From Ustulina deusta (Eukaryota; Ascomycota; Sordariomycetes; Xylariales; Xylariaceae), in the NCBI GenBank assembly GCA_023159155.1, contig JAJNNX010000006.1:62001-126000 (forward strand): a stretch of 64,000 nt of DNA. Reading direction: 5' to 3'. The translations under genes were made by a program, and so were the position numbers. Under the pieces are notes generated by a model that was not told where the DNA came from, did not search any database, and saw only the letters and a program-made list of their open reading frames with translations. This document shows positions 1 to 12,599 of the stretch, piece by piece; positions within the stretch are counted from its first letter, which is position 1; each line of letters begins with the position of its first letter.

Positions 1-357
1 CTCGATCTCAAGTTTAGTGTCGGCACACTAGGTTTGGCTATGGGCACATTTATCGCCGGCTTGTACGGTGCCAACCTCGAGAACTTCATCGAGGAGACAC
101 CCTGGGGCTTCGGCACAGTCACCGTCATCTCAATCATAATGTCCCTCATAGTATGCAGATACGGCCTCTCAAAGCTACGAAACCTGCAGCGCATCAAGAT
201 GCAGGGCGATGCACCGTCAGGCCGAGACGGGGAATACCACTGGTTCCACGACGATGGTCATGTTGGATTACTGGACCCTCGTAACCGCGAGAAATTACGA
301 CGCCTGCAAATGATGAAGGCCGATGACAAGAAGACACCGAAGAAGAGTTGGTGGTGA
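1..357 (+). CDS. Mitochondrial Mg2+ channel, LPE10/MRS2 family, C-terminal part (5' end outside window)
   Basis: The frame is open from base 1 and ends at TGA 355-357, giving about 118 C-terminal residues. They hold the two-helix membrane core of CorA/Mrs2/Alr1 proteins: a first helix starting LDLKFSVGTLGLAMGTF, the loop that carries the family's selectivity motif, a second helix around FGTVTVISIIMSLIV, and a basic tail rich in Lys/Arg. In this family the channel lies in the mitochondrial inner membrane with both ends in the matrix and lets Mg2+ in. The loop reading LENFIEETPWGF suggests the LPE10/MFM1 branch rather than MRS2 itself; that is a judgement from memory. The odd point is the motif: the sequence reads Tyr-Gly-Ala-Asn where the family has Tyr-Gly-Met-Asn (GMN). 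The N-terminal regulatory domain and the start lie upstream of the window. The family call is secure, the paralogue less so. Confidence 0.9.
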   Translation, partial: LDLKFSVGTLGLAMGTFIAGLYGANLENFIEETPWGFGTVTVISIIMSLIVCRYGLSKLRNLQRIKMQGDAPSGRDGEYHWFHDDGHVGLLDPRNREKLRRLQMMKADDKKTPKKSWW

Positions 358-909
358 GCAGTCTCGCTAGGCCTGGGTTTGGCCTGAATCCTGGTGCGGT
401 GTAAAAAACATGTGTTTATGCAGGAGGCTGGTGTTCCACATACCTTGTAGATATAGGAATTGGAGTTTGGGTGAGAGAGTGCCTTTTTAGACTATGTAGA
501 GTTCATGACCTACCATTCCCACCTCTAAGCATTATTTCGGGAAGACAAAGAACAAGTAATAGCATATATACCCTTATAGAGCTAGGAATCCTATACGCAT
601 TGCTGCGCTTTTCGCCACCTAGCTCTGTGCTTTCGCCATGGTCCTACTACTTGTCACGGGCAGTTTAAGTTAATTGCCACGGATTAGATGTTGCCAAAGG
701 CCATATACGATACAACACTGAACCTAAAGAAAGTGGAGAGGGAGTCCAGTCTCCCCAAGGCCATGTCCAAGCCTGAAATAATTAGGTCAAGGCCATGTAT
801 ATAGGCTACATACCCCTCGCATTATCGAATGTCTATCTAGTACGCATGCGCATCGAGTCCTATTTATGGTGCCCTGTGTCTCGTTTCGATCATACGCCAC
901 TCCAGAGAG
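358..909. other. 3' flank of the Mg transporter gene, no gene seen
   Basis: This stretch follows the transporter stop codon. Short open frames occur but have neither splice context nor protein-like composition. I see no RNA gene or repeat; it probably holds the 3' UTR and spacer. Confidence 0.5.
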
Positions 910-1405
910 ATACCCCCTTGCCTCGACTGCGGAACAAAAGCAGCGAATCCTCCCTATATGGGAATTTACTGCTCGGCTTCAGAGGTGTTCGCGCAGCCCA
1001 AAAGCTTGATCCCCAACTCAGATTGGGCTGCGGAGTTTATAGACTTCTTTGCCTCGCAAATGTGATGAAGTTGCCGAATTCGAGGTTGAGGAAGCGTTGG
1101 CATACGGTAGATCGGCCGAACTAATGTATACTAAACAACAAAATACCTCCTCTGCTCGTTTCGGTACGAATGCCATCGAATCTCTTGGAGGATTCTTGGG
1201 CAGAGCTCGCTCTATACCCGGGAAATATGACTACCTAGTCATGCTGCGAAGAACGCTAAACAAACTGGCAGCTCGCGAGACTGCCCTGCTTCGTGACGTT
1301 GCTCGCCTCCCCTCTGATATAGCACAGGAGACGACAGGGTGTTCGGCGCAGAGGGCCCGGTCTGTTGGAAATGGAGAACTTGGCACGGTCGTGCAGCACG
1401 GCTGA
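910..1405 (+). pseudogene. Broken coding relic, unrecognised family
   Basis: Two adjoining plus-strand frames look protein-coding but do not join. From about 910 to 1063 the frame reads through CLDCGTKAANPPYMGIYCSA and then NSDWAAEFIDFFASQM, ending in two stops in a row (TGA TGA). One base over, from 1049 to 1405, a 118-codon frame continues with EEALAYGRSAELMYTK and LVMLRRTLNKLAARETALLR and ends at TGA. A single +1 shift would join them, and no intron of usable length separates them. The CxxC with a following Cys hints at a zinc-binding start, but the rest does not match the ArfGAP or other zinc modules I know. It may be a decayed gene or a single-base assembly error. No function is assigned. 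Confidence 0.3.
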
Positions 1406-1621
1406 GGATGTAGATCCGAGAGTGCGAGATCTATGAGGTTTTCGAGCCCAGATGTTCCGGGTGTGAGGTTTCCGTGCTAGCTGACTACAAAAATTCGGGT
1501 TCTCACCAGATGAGGCACCGGGGGGGGTCTTTTCTTTTTAGAGACAGGCGAGAATCGGTATTCGAGGAAAAGGGAATCTTTGTCGAACTATAATGGAGTT
1601 TGCTCTGATGTGTTCCGGATT

Positions 1622-2289
1622 TCAGTGAGCAAGCATTTTTTGACGGTATGCACGATGGGCCAGGTTGTAGGACTTCCTCTTCATTCTTGACTCGGAAAAG
1701 GCACGTTGCTCCAGCACGGGTAGGCCTTGGTATATCAGCATATATTCGCCTCCACCCTTCTCCCACAGCTGCTTGTGGACTCTCTCACTTAACACTGACT
1801 AAGATACACAGCAGTGGTACACAGATAATAATCAGGTTATTGGGGCCCAACTAACGAGATTATGATCTCTTCAATCCTATCTTGACCTCGTCGTCAACCC
1901 TTTTCCTATCTCATCTCTCGACAGATCATACGTACCTCGAATATTCCCCATCTCCGCAACAAGGCGTGCGAGGCTATCGGATTCTTCGTTTGATGCTATT
2001 CGGAGAGGCTCCTGGGGCTGCTGTCCCGCGTCCGCCGTCTGCTTATTCGCAACCCGAACAACCATGTTCGACTCTCTTCCGCAACCGTTAGTCTCCTTTT
2101 CCCTCCGAGCTCTGTCGTCCCCGGTGATGGCCGGACTTACAGTGCTGTCAACCGTGCCTCGGATTGGTCCATACGCTGGTCGATCCTGTCGATACAGTTG
2201 CGCATCGTTCGTACTGCCTCCCGGAGTGGCTGGAGACCGCCCAGAATCGTCTGGCTCGAATCAAATGCTGCCGTAATCCCGTCGGTCAT
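1622..2289 (-). CDS. Small coiled-coil protein, three exons, unknown function
   Basis: Predicted CDS is complement(join(1622..1794,1936..2075,2141..2289)), 153 residues. No long ORF shows this gene; it appears only when spliced. ATG is at 2289. Intron 1 (65 bases) has donor GTAAGT and branch ACTAAC; intron 2 (141 bases) has donor GTACGT and acceptor GTCAG. The phases (2, then 1) agree at both junctions and the last exon closes in frame at TGA 1624-1622. The first two thirds are helical with heptad-like Leu/Ile/Met spacing (QPLREAVRTMRNCIDRIDQR, then DQSEARLTALESN); after a polar Gln/Pro/Glu stretch the helix resumes (LARLVAEMGNIRVLSERVHK). The C-terminus is basic (MKRKSYNLAHRAYRQKMLAH). There is no signal peptide or membrane segment. 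I do not recognise a family. An additional 5' exon is possible because TTTTAG stands just before the ATG. Confidence 0.55.
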
Positions 2290-5200
2290 GGTCTAAAATT
2301 CAACGCCTTTGCTGCAATACCGCATGGTTATTATATATCTACTCCACTTTGTTATTAACTTACAGTTGTTCTGAATAGACGTGCGTGTTTTGGGGTTGAA
2401 AATTAGTATTGGTAGACAGACTTGGAAAATAGCTATCCTTTTTTCGTCTTTAGTAGGCCCTTGGTTTGTATTTATAAGGATGTAAATATTTATTTGCCAG
2501 TCTTATTTCGGTGCTATCCTATATCAGTGTCTTCTGCTGCCCCAACTGGCACTCCCTTGCATCGAACTGCTGAGACGTGGCTGGCGAGTAGCGTAGGTGC
2601 TGGGACTTGGTGGTGTTTGAGAGTCGGTTGATAAATACCAGAAATGATGAGGGAATCTTTCTTGGTTGTGGGCTTGACAGGTGAAGATATAATGATGCTC
2701 GGCTGTCACCTCTTAGGGCAGTAGCAACTATTCGGGGCTTTTACTTGCTTTTAAGATAGCCAACATAATATCAAACGGTTTAATTATCATAACGTCCTTT
2801 CTGAGGTTACCCCTGTTGGAAAATTATCGTTCTCCCAGAGATAGTGTACGTTCGATGTGCAACCTATTAATACATATCAACTTATGCACATCATAGTTGG
2901 ATGTCCTTACACATGGGTAAGACTTATTTGTTGATTGCAGTGGTTTACTCACAATAAAATCTAGTAGGTATCATAATAAAGCTGGCCAATCCCTTTTCAG
3001 TTTGCCAGTCCCTTGCATCTCTTGCTTATACATGGAAAACGTTTCGGTCTAGGTCCCTAAGACTTACATGCTAGAATGTAGGAGTATGTAGTATGGATAC
3101 CAATAAGTTCTACAGTGTGCGGCCGTCTTGGTGTTTTCCCTTTATCATGGCCCAGAAAGGGGGTTCAGGATAAATTAAATAGAAGTATATTATAGAATAT
3201 GAAACTGAGGCACCCCGACTGACATATTTTTTTACACGTGATACATAATGATTCTAATGTAATTCTCGTTGTGAATACTATAAAAAACCGCTATATAGCT
3301 GCGCGTTCACGACTTAGTTATAAGAGCGACATGATATACCCTATGTAATGGGAGTGTATTCGTAACCCCCCTTTCGGCTGCCAGTTTAACTAATACAGCA
3401 GAGTCTCGATGGCCATTGATACCTTATGCACAGCCTTTACTATCCTCAATGTTTAGCTGTTTTCTGGTCTCCTTGATTGTATCTCTGCGATGAATTGCGC
3501 AAGGCTAGCTCCTCACGTGAGTGTGGAAGCACTGAATTAGCTTCTCTCGGAATAAGGTGCTATTCCATCTAAGAGTTGGTTAGGAGGGCGGTCAGGCGAG
3601 GAGTCGCCTCGCCATATATACCGATGCTGTTGATGTAGAAAGCCATCTCGAAGGGGTAAGTCGTGACATCGCGGCACGCGTAGCGGGCTACAAAGATTGG
3701 CCCTCGGATGCAGTCTTGTACATCTTGCTAGCTTGCCACAAGAAACGCAAACTATTTCACGGGCCCTTTTCCCACTCACCCCCCAAGTCCTTGGATTTTC
3801 AGGATCGGCTTCTGCAGACGATATCTAGATGAAGATCAGACCTTCATACCACAAGAGAGGAAGCAATTGCAATGCTTTTCGCCAGCGATGTTCCGTACGT
3901 TCTAGGTTTAGTAGGCAACTATTACCAATTGGTCGGACAGACATACGTTCGTAGAATAATAGAGGGCAGCCCGTCCGAGAAGCAAGACGGTTGATGGTCC
4001 ATTGCGCCCTTCACGGAGGTAATGTCGGACCTCAGGTGTATGCGATGTTACTACTCGGGAATTTAATATTAGTGAACAAGGTTAGCTTTGTGACTGGTCA
4101 GCCGCGATAAATGTAATAGGATTTCGTGACGACACCAGAACAACGAATGGTCTTCGGCACCATGCCGCTGTAGCTCCATAAATTCATCGTCGCATATTAA
4201 GCAGGGCTTTGATCAACTTAAAGGACGGGTATACGGCATACTAATAGAAAACTCCCCCAGACTGGCATCCGTAGTGTAGTTGAAGTACATATGTAGTCTA
4301 GCTGGAGATTGCGCTTATAGCAAGAAGATCAGGCCTGCTAAACTCGTCCCAACCTTATTAGTTGAGTCCAGACGGTTGAACTTTGCTCATAAATAGCATG
4401 CGATTGACACTATATCCAGGCAACGATTAACACACAGGAAATATGGATTGGAACAGAAACGTATCACGTGCACTACCCGCGATGTTTAATTACTGCTGAC
4501 CGTATATTGACGATCAAGCCTACATTGTTGATACCTGCTCTTAATTCAGCGTTACACTATCAGCTTACAGGCAAGATGACAACGTTTCTGTTCGTGTATA
4601 TTACCGTGGTCGGTTGTGCGACGGACTTGGCTGAAAAGATTATTATGTCGTGGGATAAATCATAGTCTTTCTCTGAGTCATCCTGTTCAACCGTCACGGG
4701 TGCGATTGTAATGACGGCGCGTTTCTCTGATCACCTTTCAAGCAAAGTTATATGACCGTAGTCTATTCAGGCGTCAGACTCACGAAATCGGGTCACTAGA
4801 TATCAGAACGTGAGATTCCTCTTGGTGGCCAGGAAACATCGTCCCTTCGAGACTAGCAAGCAAATATCACTGGCTCTGAGTCAGGTATGATAGTGTGTAT
4901 CCTGGTTTGAGTATGACTAAACATCAACACGGCCCTGAGATTGGCAGTACTTGGCGACTGGCAAGAGTCCAGCAGACTGCAAGTCCTACTAATGATGTAG
5001 TCCGTAATACAGGAAAACCCGCTCCCCCCACCGAAAACACCGAGACCTTGAGCTACGCGGTGTTACGAGATGACCGTCACTCACAAGCAGCTCTGTCGTT
5101 AACACGGGTAATACCAGGTACGACGCACGTCCAAAGCCAAACCGATCAAGGCGGTGACTCAGAGTTTAAGTTGATGCCATGCCATGCCGGCAGTAACGGT

Positions 5201-7630
5201 AAAAAACAAACAAACAACCAACCTCCCTGTTCCTCCCTCCCAATTCCGGCGTAATACCCCCGACCATGATCGCGATATCTTGCAGTCGTAAGCCGGTTTG
5301 ATGACCTCAGCTAGCTTTTCTAATTACCTTTGTAGGATCCGTCAGATTCGATCCTCCCCGATCGCGTCGTGATGAAAAAATGCGTCGTTACACCACCTTC
5401 GAATCACGCGCTAGATGAAGCCCGTGTCGAGTGAACGGCGATATCGTGATATCCGCAAATCCACACATAGGCTGCAATAGCCTTCGTAAGCCGGCCTCAT
5501 TACGTGTAAACCCCCTCCTGCCTTTGCACAGTCCTATTGTACCCCGGATCTGTCTGTGGCGCAGGGGCCCGTTCAGCTAGGTAGGGAGGGTAAGGTCCGT
5601 GTCTCTTGGTTGAGCAGAACACGAGACTTAGACTTAGGTACACTACCAGGCAGCGAGCGAGGTCCACGATGGAGATGGCGAGAGTCAGATTGTCGTAATG
5701 CTAACTCCCCCCCGAAGGATCGCTTGTTTTGTCACCCGTTTCTCGGCCGCTAGCCGGATTCCGCGTGAGTCGCAAACTCGGAGCAGTCAGTCAGTCGGTC
5801 ATGTGGTCTCGCGCCACGCTCGAGATTTTCCAGAAGTCCGACGCAAGAGGTGAAAATGCATGGTATGACACACATCGTGACTTGAAGTTTTCGTAGCAAA
5901 GAAAACTCAAAAAGCTAATTGTTGTCTTTAGGTGGTGTAGTACGTACCTAGGTAGTCAGTCAGCGCCCCCATATGGATAAAAAGTCAACAAGCACCCACG
6001 CGCCCGTGATCCACTGTGGCAATGATCCAGGGATCCCTGCAAAACATCTCCCTCTTTTCCCCCGCGGCTAGTCCAGTTATGACGTGCTGCCGACGAGGGA
6101 AATACTGTGACATCAAAGGGAATCGGCGATTATGGTTGACCATCGAGACTCCTACTCAGTATTACCCGCTCGGCAGCCACGGGTTACCCTTGAGTTTCGC
6201 CTACCTTCGGGACTGAAGACGGGGCTCCGTGCAAGTCATGGGGGAGCATCAAGCAGGCAGACCCTCCCTGCCTAGTCCTACCAACGGTCGCAAAGAGAGG
6301 ATTCATCGCCTGGGAATCACAGAAAGTGATTAGCGCCCGGCGATGATAGTTATCCGCGCCTCTCTTGTTGTTGTTGTTGGGGGTTAGCAGCCTCGAAGCA
6401 GGCTGGGTGCAGCCCAGTTGGGCGGCTGACTCCCATCCTCCTAGCCTGCCTAGAGGCTAAGAGGTTCATGTTCTCCTTGTGATTAGCCTTTCCGCTTTAA
6501 AAATCTACTTGAAATGAGGCCGCGACACATTCCGAAACAGGAATATGTAGTGTACCGGCAGTCTGTCTAGGCGGAACCTACTTAGTATATTCAACATGCT
6601 AGTGGGGCTAGAATGTTATGATGATACTGTGGTCTGCCACGAAGCGATGGCTACCTGTTGAAGTTCACGTACCGAGGCGGAAGTCTTCCGGGGTCCCATT
6701 GGATATGCACTCAATACTCGAGATATCATGTGTGCCGTGAGGTTAGGCAACATGGGGCGAGTGTGATTTCTCGCCTTGGTCATATCGTACCTACAACTAG
6801 TAGAAAGTGAACGAGTGCACAGATCTGCACCATACACTACTATCTGGATCCCAGACCCTATATACATAGGAGCTAATTGTTAATTGGGCATGTGTGTCTT
6901 GCACAGGATTGCTGCCTAGCCCGGGAGCCCCCAAGAAAACCACATTGGGGCGTGTGATGTGGATAACAAAACCTACCTATTTCTTCGTATCTACATGAGG
7001 GCCTGTTTTCAAGCATGGTCTCTCAGATTGATCTTATGCTATGATTTTAAGCTATTGGTTGAGTCCGAGCATGATGTTAATCTTTTCTATTTTTTTCTAT
7101 CATAATCTTGACGGCCGATGGGGTGCCGAAAAAGAGAACTGCAGCAAACCTTCGGGGAACTTGCGTGTAACTGTAAAATAGGAGCAGGGTAGAAAAAAGT
7201 GTAAACGGCAAAACAGCTTGATAATTATAAAAATCAGGTAATTAAGTACGAGGTTCGGTTTGCCGCGATTTTAATACATAATATCAATCTTAGACGGGTT
7301 TGGCTTCTGAGCATACACAGGCTAATGGTGTGTTGACATAAATGATAAATTTTCTTCAATGATGGCAAGTAGGTACTAGTATGCTTGTTACCTAACCGCA
7401 TAGATATCCAGGTTAGGTAGGTGTATACAAGTAACCGTGCAGGGCGCCATGGCAGGATTTACGGAGGATTTGGATGGTCAGTCGGTAGGTAGTTCATTGG
7501 ATACCGCCATGGAAGACTTCTAGAATAAAGGGCTAGACTACTGTATTGCTACCAGACTGAGACCCTCCTAGGCTGGTCTACGGCACGGGACACGGTCAAC
7601 GCCGAACTTGTTATTTATTGGGCCAATCGT

Positions 7631-7668
7631 GTGTATGTGATGTGACATGATGTGACATGATGTGGTGT
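7631..7668. repeat. Short tandem repeat, 10-base unit TGTGACATGA
   Basis: Two exact copies of TGTGACATGA stand at 7641-7660, flanked by partial copies (GTGTATGTGA before, TGTGGTGTG after). No gene is near. Confidence 0.7.
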
Positions 7669-7755
7669 GTTGATGTTTAGAAGCCATAATAACCAAAAAA
7701 AGATCTTCTTGTATGTGGGCTTAACCTCGGGCCTATGCATCCATCCATTGCCTTT

Positions 7756-7790
7756 GGTTTGCTCTGGTTTGCTCTGGTTTGCTCTGGTTT
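7756..7790. repeat. Minisatellite, 10-base unit GGTTTGCTCT x 3.5
   Basis: Three perfect copies and a half copy of GGTTTGCTCT in tandem, about 100 bases after the TGTGACATGA repeat. Both lie in non-coding DNA. Confidence 0.85.
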
Positions 7791-10700
7791 CTGCTGTTGT
7801 TTAACGGCATGTTTAGCACTGCTTTCGGGCAAGCACATCCGGACTCACCAGGGGGTGGGGAGGCGAAAAATCAAATAAAAATCCAGTTCACACGCCGCAG
7901 AGTAATGCATGTCTATGAGGAGTCTCGGCAGTGAAGGAATATGCTTTTATATCTACAAATGATCTTCTGAGGAGGGGAGTAACTGTTTCAAGTTACCAAC
8001 CAGTTACATACTGAAATGCTTGGTAATCGAACTGCTTTGATTTGATCATTTTAGTTTGTCCCAGGGTGCTTTGGTCACAACTATGACCTACCGGTACTCA
8101 GGATGAGATGACACAGCGAAAGCCTGGGTTACCCTGGGTTACCAGTTCCACGTTCGGAAGCAACACAATCCGGCGTTGGTTACCGAGAAGGCCGAGTTAG
8201 TGGGCGGCCTTCGGGCTTGGTTCTACTAAGTAGGTTTGGGTTTTAGGTGAGGAATGCTGATGCGGGCTGATAGGTTAGTTGGGAATTTGATACAGTACCG
8301 AATGTCACGGGGACACTACTCAGGTATGATTGACGGCTTGTTCTGCGACGCGCAATTCCAGGTACCCGATGATGGCAGTGCTCCCCGCAAAACACGACAG
8401 TGGCGCAGTCCGAGTCGTGGAATACCGAACAAGCGCGCGGCGAGAGCCAGTAACTGAATGCGGACGCCCCGCATCCGTAACTATACAACTGAGCGATGAG
8501 ACATTTGACATGGCGTAGCGGGAGTTCGTGCCTGGTTGTGTGGAGGGTAGGTGGATAATGTCGGCATGTCCATGATTGATGTTTTGCTCGGGGGGGATTC
8601 GCCATTAACGCAAGCGGCGCGGAGCAGTTGTCTGAGCTAGATCCCTGGACGGAACCTGGAATGGCTACCTCACCCGTCCACAGAACACGTTTGATTGGCG
8701 AGACGACAGATAAGTGTCTCGGACTCGCCACCTGGACAACAAGCACCACGGCATCGACGGACGGGTTCTGGACGGGCACCCCAAGATCCTTCTGGCCTTT
8801 CATTATTGTACTGTAACATGGGCCGGCGTGGCAAGCAGATAGGTATCTCAGAGCATGTGCTGCGTCAGGCCAAAAGCAGATTCCCGGGAGGCGATCTTGC
8901 TTCGTGTACGCGTAAAACTCGTGAAGGTGAAAGAAGGCGGAGATTGGCGCACACCACCAGTAACGATACCTCCTGTAATGCAGATTGCAGATACGCCATG
9001 GTTATTTGGCCATCATTACTCATGCTGATCTGATGGCGACATTCTCATTGGCCTAAGGGGCCAGGTGCTCAATAAAGCCTTCAAGCGTTGCCTTGGCAGT
9101 CTGAAATTTACAGCGCCAGCATGCTCATGCACCCCTCGGTCTGGCAAATCAATGTGATCCTCCTCTACGACCTAGTTCCCCGACCCCTTCTTATGCCTTC
9201 TCAAAGTATAGTGTACTGCCTACGACGCATACTTCTCGGAACGAGATAGCGTGGTGCGGAACAAATGACGCAAACCTGCCAAAAAGATTGTGAGAGCATG
9301 CTTTTCGTGTCGTCGAATGTTGTGTTCAATACGAAAACAATCCCACGATCTAGGCACTGCTTGCCCGGGTCGCTACATAACTTCGAGGGTATTCTAGAAC
9401 CTAACAATCTCCGTTACCTGTTAGCAGCGTCATTCTGTTGCAGATTGTCTCCTGGCTCGTGCAGTGAGGGGGCCTCTTGCATCGGATGGCCGGGAGAATG
9501 CGGAGTTTTGGATGCGTGGTATCTTCAGTGACCGAGGTGAATTTGGTACTAAAGTGAGCAGACTAGGTACATAACAGATTGGGATCGCGGCGAATAGAGA
9601 CATTACAAACTGTCGGCCATGACCTATGATGCTGCTCCTCGTGAGAGGTCTTCTCTTTCTCTCTCTCCCCCTCCCTCCTGCTTAGCCGACCTTACGTAGT
9701 AAAAGCTTGATCGATTCTATCTAGACTAAGCGCTTATTTGCTTGCTGAGCGGCGAATTTTGGGTAACAATCTCGACCGTGACACCAACGATCTGGGCATA
9801 CTAGTAGTTTTCGTACTGTAAGCGATGGGCCACCTTTGAGACCCCAAGTGGGTGACACGACGCATTGGCGAGGCCTTATAAGAAGATGATTTACATTTAC
9901 ACTTGGAAGCACCAGACAATTCATAGGTATTAGATAAGTCAACTTTAACAACGAATGTCACTCCGATGTCGCGACATCCTTCGATTGGCAGAAATTCCTA
10001 GAAATGAATTGGTTGTAGGATGGCTGGATGGGTCGGGACAGCAGCTGAGCTGGAGCGTTGAGTCATCGTGATTTCGTGATTTGGGCTGCAACCGAAGGGC
10101 CGAACCCAAGATCTCATTGGCTGTGGCGAGGACGGTCGTGAGAGAGGCTAAACAGGCTGCAGACAAGGGAATTAGAATCCTGTGATGCGCCGTCATTCGC
10201 AGTTGCGGGTGGCCATCAATCCAGGGCCCCTCTGGCCTCATGGAAGCTGCTTCTTCGCCTGATGTGGCTGGGTTGGATTCGCAGGCTGATCTGCTTCGGG
10301 TGTTTTTGCATTGTGGCGATAGACGGCCATGTGTGCCTTACGAGAACTGATAATACGGCGACGGTGATGCTTTGGATTACACCCGCTGCCTAGAATCATC
10401 ATAAACAACACGCAGAGCGGTGTGTTACACTGCTTCATGAAATGGAGGGGGGCCTGGGCGAAACTCCAAGCACGTTCATTTTTTTTAGATTCCGCATGTT
10501 GACCGTCATCCATGGCTTTGCATGGTGGGGAGAAGGCGGCCTCGACACTCTCCAGGCCTGCATCTGCACCCGCTGGGAGGTCGAAGAAACAGGGGTGGTT
10601 TTTAGCAACAAGCGTTCTACTAGTAATACATAGGTAGGTATACCTACGACCTATACTAGATAGATGTTCTGCACCTGCACAATCCCCAATCACTTAAAGG

Positions 10701-10813
10701 AAATACTCGAGAAGAAAAAAAGAGAAAAGAGAAAGACGAGGTGGGCAGAGAGGGAGGCTGGAAAAGAAACGATAAACACACATGGTTCTTGGTGCATGTA
10801 GTGATAACAAGAG

Positions 10814-10862
10814 TAGGTACCTAGGTATTGCCTAGTGTACATACGTAGTGCCTAGGTAGGTG
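10814..10862. repeat. Cluster of TAGGTACCTA / CCTAGGTA motifs with TAGTGTAC
   Basis: Within 49 bases are the palindrome TAGGTACCTA (10814-10823) running into a second GGTA, the octamer TAGTGTAC (10833-10840), and CCTAGGTAGGT at its end. Both motifs recur through the non-coding parts of the window. Whether they bind a protein is not known. Confidence 0.6.
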
Positions 10863-12599
10863 CTGTGCGCAACAAAGGTATCCCTCACACAATTATTGCT
10901 TGATGCTGAGACTTGCCTGCGTCACAACTCATATTTGCATTGACTCCGATATTCGAGTTGACGAAGCTTGTTACGTTGACAGAACCAACACTGCGCCAGG
11001 TAGGCAAAATGCTAACCTGGAGATGTCTCTTCCCTTCTCCGATGAGCGGGAGCAATGCGCAGGCAGACGTACCGCCACAATAGCATCCCACCTCCTCAAA
11101 GTACAGCCTTCTACAGTTCTGGCTAGCAGATGGTGAGGAAGACAACAAGGCCAAGTTTGAGGCCAAATATAGAAAAATAGCTGTTTTTGGTCATCGACAC
11201 CCGGCAAACGCAGCATATACTAGGTAGTATAGAAAAATGCGTCAAGGCTGGCGGGGATTACTTCACACAGCTGTTGTGACGCGAGTCGATACGGATTGCG
11301 ACCGTTGTTTGTGTTTCAATCCCCTATCTCGAAACGTTGATCGGATGGAGGGCGCATCAGATCTCCCTGAAAGTCGCCCTGAATGGTGTCAAGTGTAGAT
11401 AGCAATGTAGCAATACAGGACCCGACAAAAATAGGTATTCCTAGAAATTGACACCAGCAGATAGCACGCTCGATATCTGGCATCAGCCTGCCAACAGCCT
11501 GATCATGTCCTAATTCTTCTACAGTATTGAATTGATAGGCTTTCCGGTAATACCGCGAATAAACAACCGGACAGGGTCTCAAGATGCAGATGATAAATAC
11601 CTACCTAGGTACCAGTGTAGATAAACCGACAGCCCTGCAATCCAACTAGGTGTTTGAAAAAGCAAGCTGCGGATAAAACGCATCTGCCCATACATAAACC
11701 ATGGCCACTCGATGGAGGTGTATTGTAGTTTTGGCAATCAGAGATGCATCTGGCTCGCAACATATATGTTGATGGTACGAAAGGGTTCTTTTCCTGAATG
11801 TCCTGTCCCTGGTGGTTCATTAGATGAATGCACACAACACACCAAGTCGAGGAGGAGTCTTGAGAATCACAGGGTAAGTATAGATGATGTGCTGATGACT
11901 CCTCGCCCTCTATCCAGCCCGCCTTCCATCAATCAAATTTCCATGGCTGGGGGTTGTGCTACAGTCTTGCAGGTGCGCTAAACCATTTATGAGACAAAGC
12001 TAGACTAAAATGGTTACTGGAACTGTGTACTGCTGTGGTGACCCACCACATGCAGGTTGTGTGCGTATATGAGGGGTGGTGGGGCCAATTTAGACCAATG
12101 AACGCAAGGCATTATATCACGCTAGCTATGGCTGATGCATCCATTGATGCAATCACCCCATGTCAGAGTAATAAAGCCACCCTTCTATTTCCTTTGGGAA
12201 CCAGGAGTGTCGACCCCGGCCAATGATGGGGCAAGGTAGTTCTACAGACACTCCCGTCCTGCATCCCTTCTCCTGTTCCTCTGCTCATTTCGGGCTGGCT
12301 GTGGAGTAGAGCATGCAGTTCTTGAAAAAGGGTCGCAGTTGACTGGCCAAAAATGTTACAGGCGCTGGAGACACATACAGCGCACACATGCCTACATGTA
12401 GGTAGTGTCCTGGGCTTGTAGAGGTAGCGTAGACTCACACATGGATGGGTACACACCAATTCGTTGTGCAAATCCATCCTCTCCTGACCGTCTATCTTGG
12501 GGTCCGCAGTCTCAAGTCTTCAAAACTCCTCCGTACCCCGAGCAGCAGCCGAGTCCCCCTGCTTTCCCTCTCTCCCATCGAACAAAGCCGTCGCAATGT

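Larger units (their letters stand above)
2290..12599. other. Gene-poor region of about 10 kb
   Basis: I find no convincing gene here on either strand. Open frames are short, often overlap in several frames, and lack splice signals or family motifs. The longest, 8243-8803 (-), has no recognisable features. Composition varies, with an AT-richer part at about 2700-3480. What can be seen are small tandem repeats (7631-7668, 7756-7790), a CT-rich run at 9650-9680, copies of TAGTGTAC/GTACACTA (5638, 6548, 9209, 10833), and TAGGTACCTA/ACCTAGGT boxes (5945, 10814, 11604). No transposon coding sequence, terminal repeats or tRNA gene was found by eye. Confidence 0.5.

Noticed and set aside
8243..8803. 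186-codon minus ORF, the longest in the 2.3-12.6 kb region
   Set aside because: Several frames on both strands are open here, it has no motif or helical or strand pattern, and the composition looks random.
10238..10693. 151-codon minus ORF
   Set aside because: No splice context, motif or conserved-looking block; probably chance.
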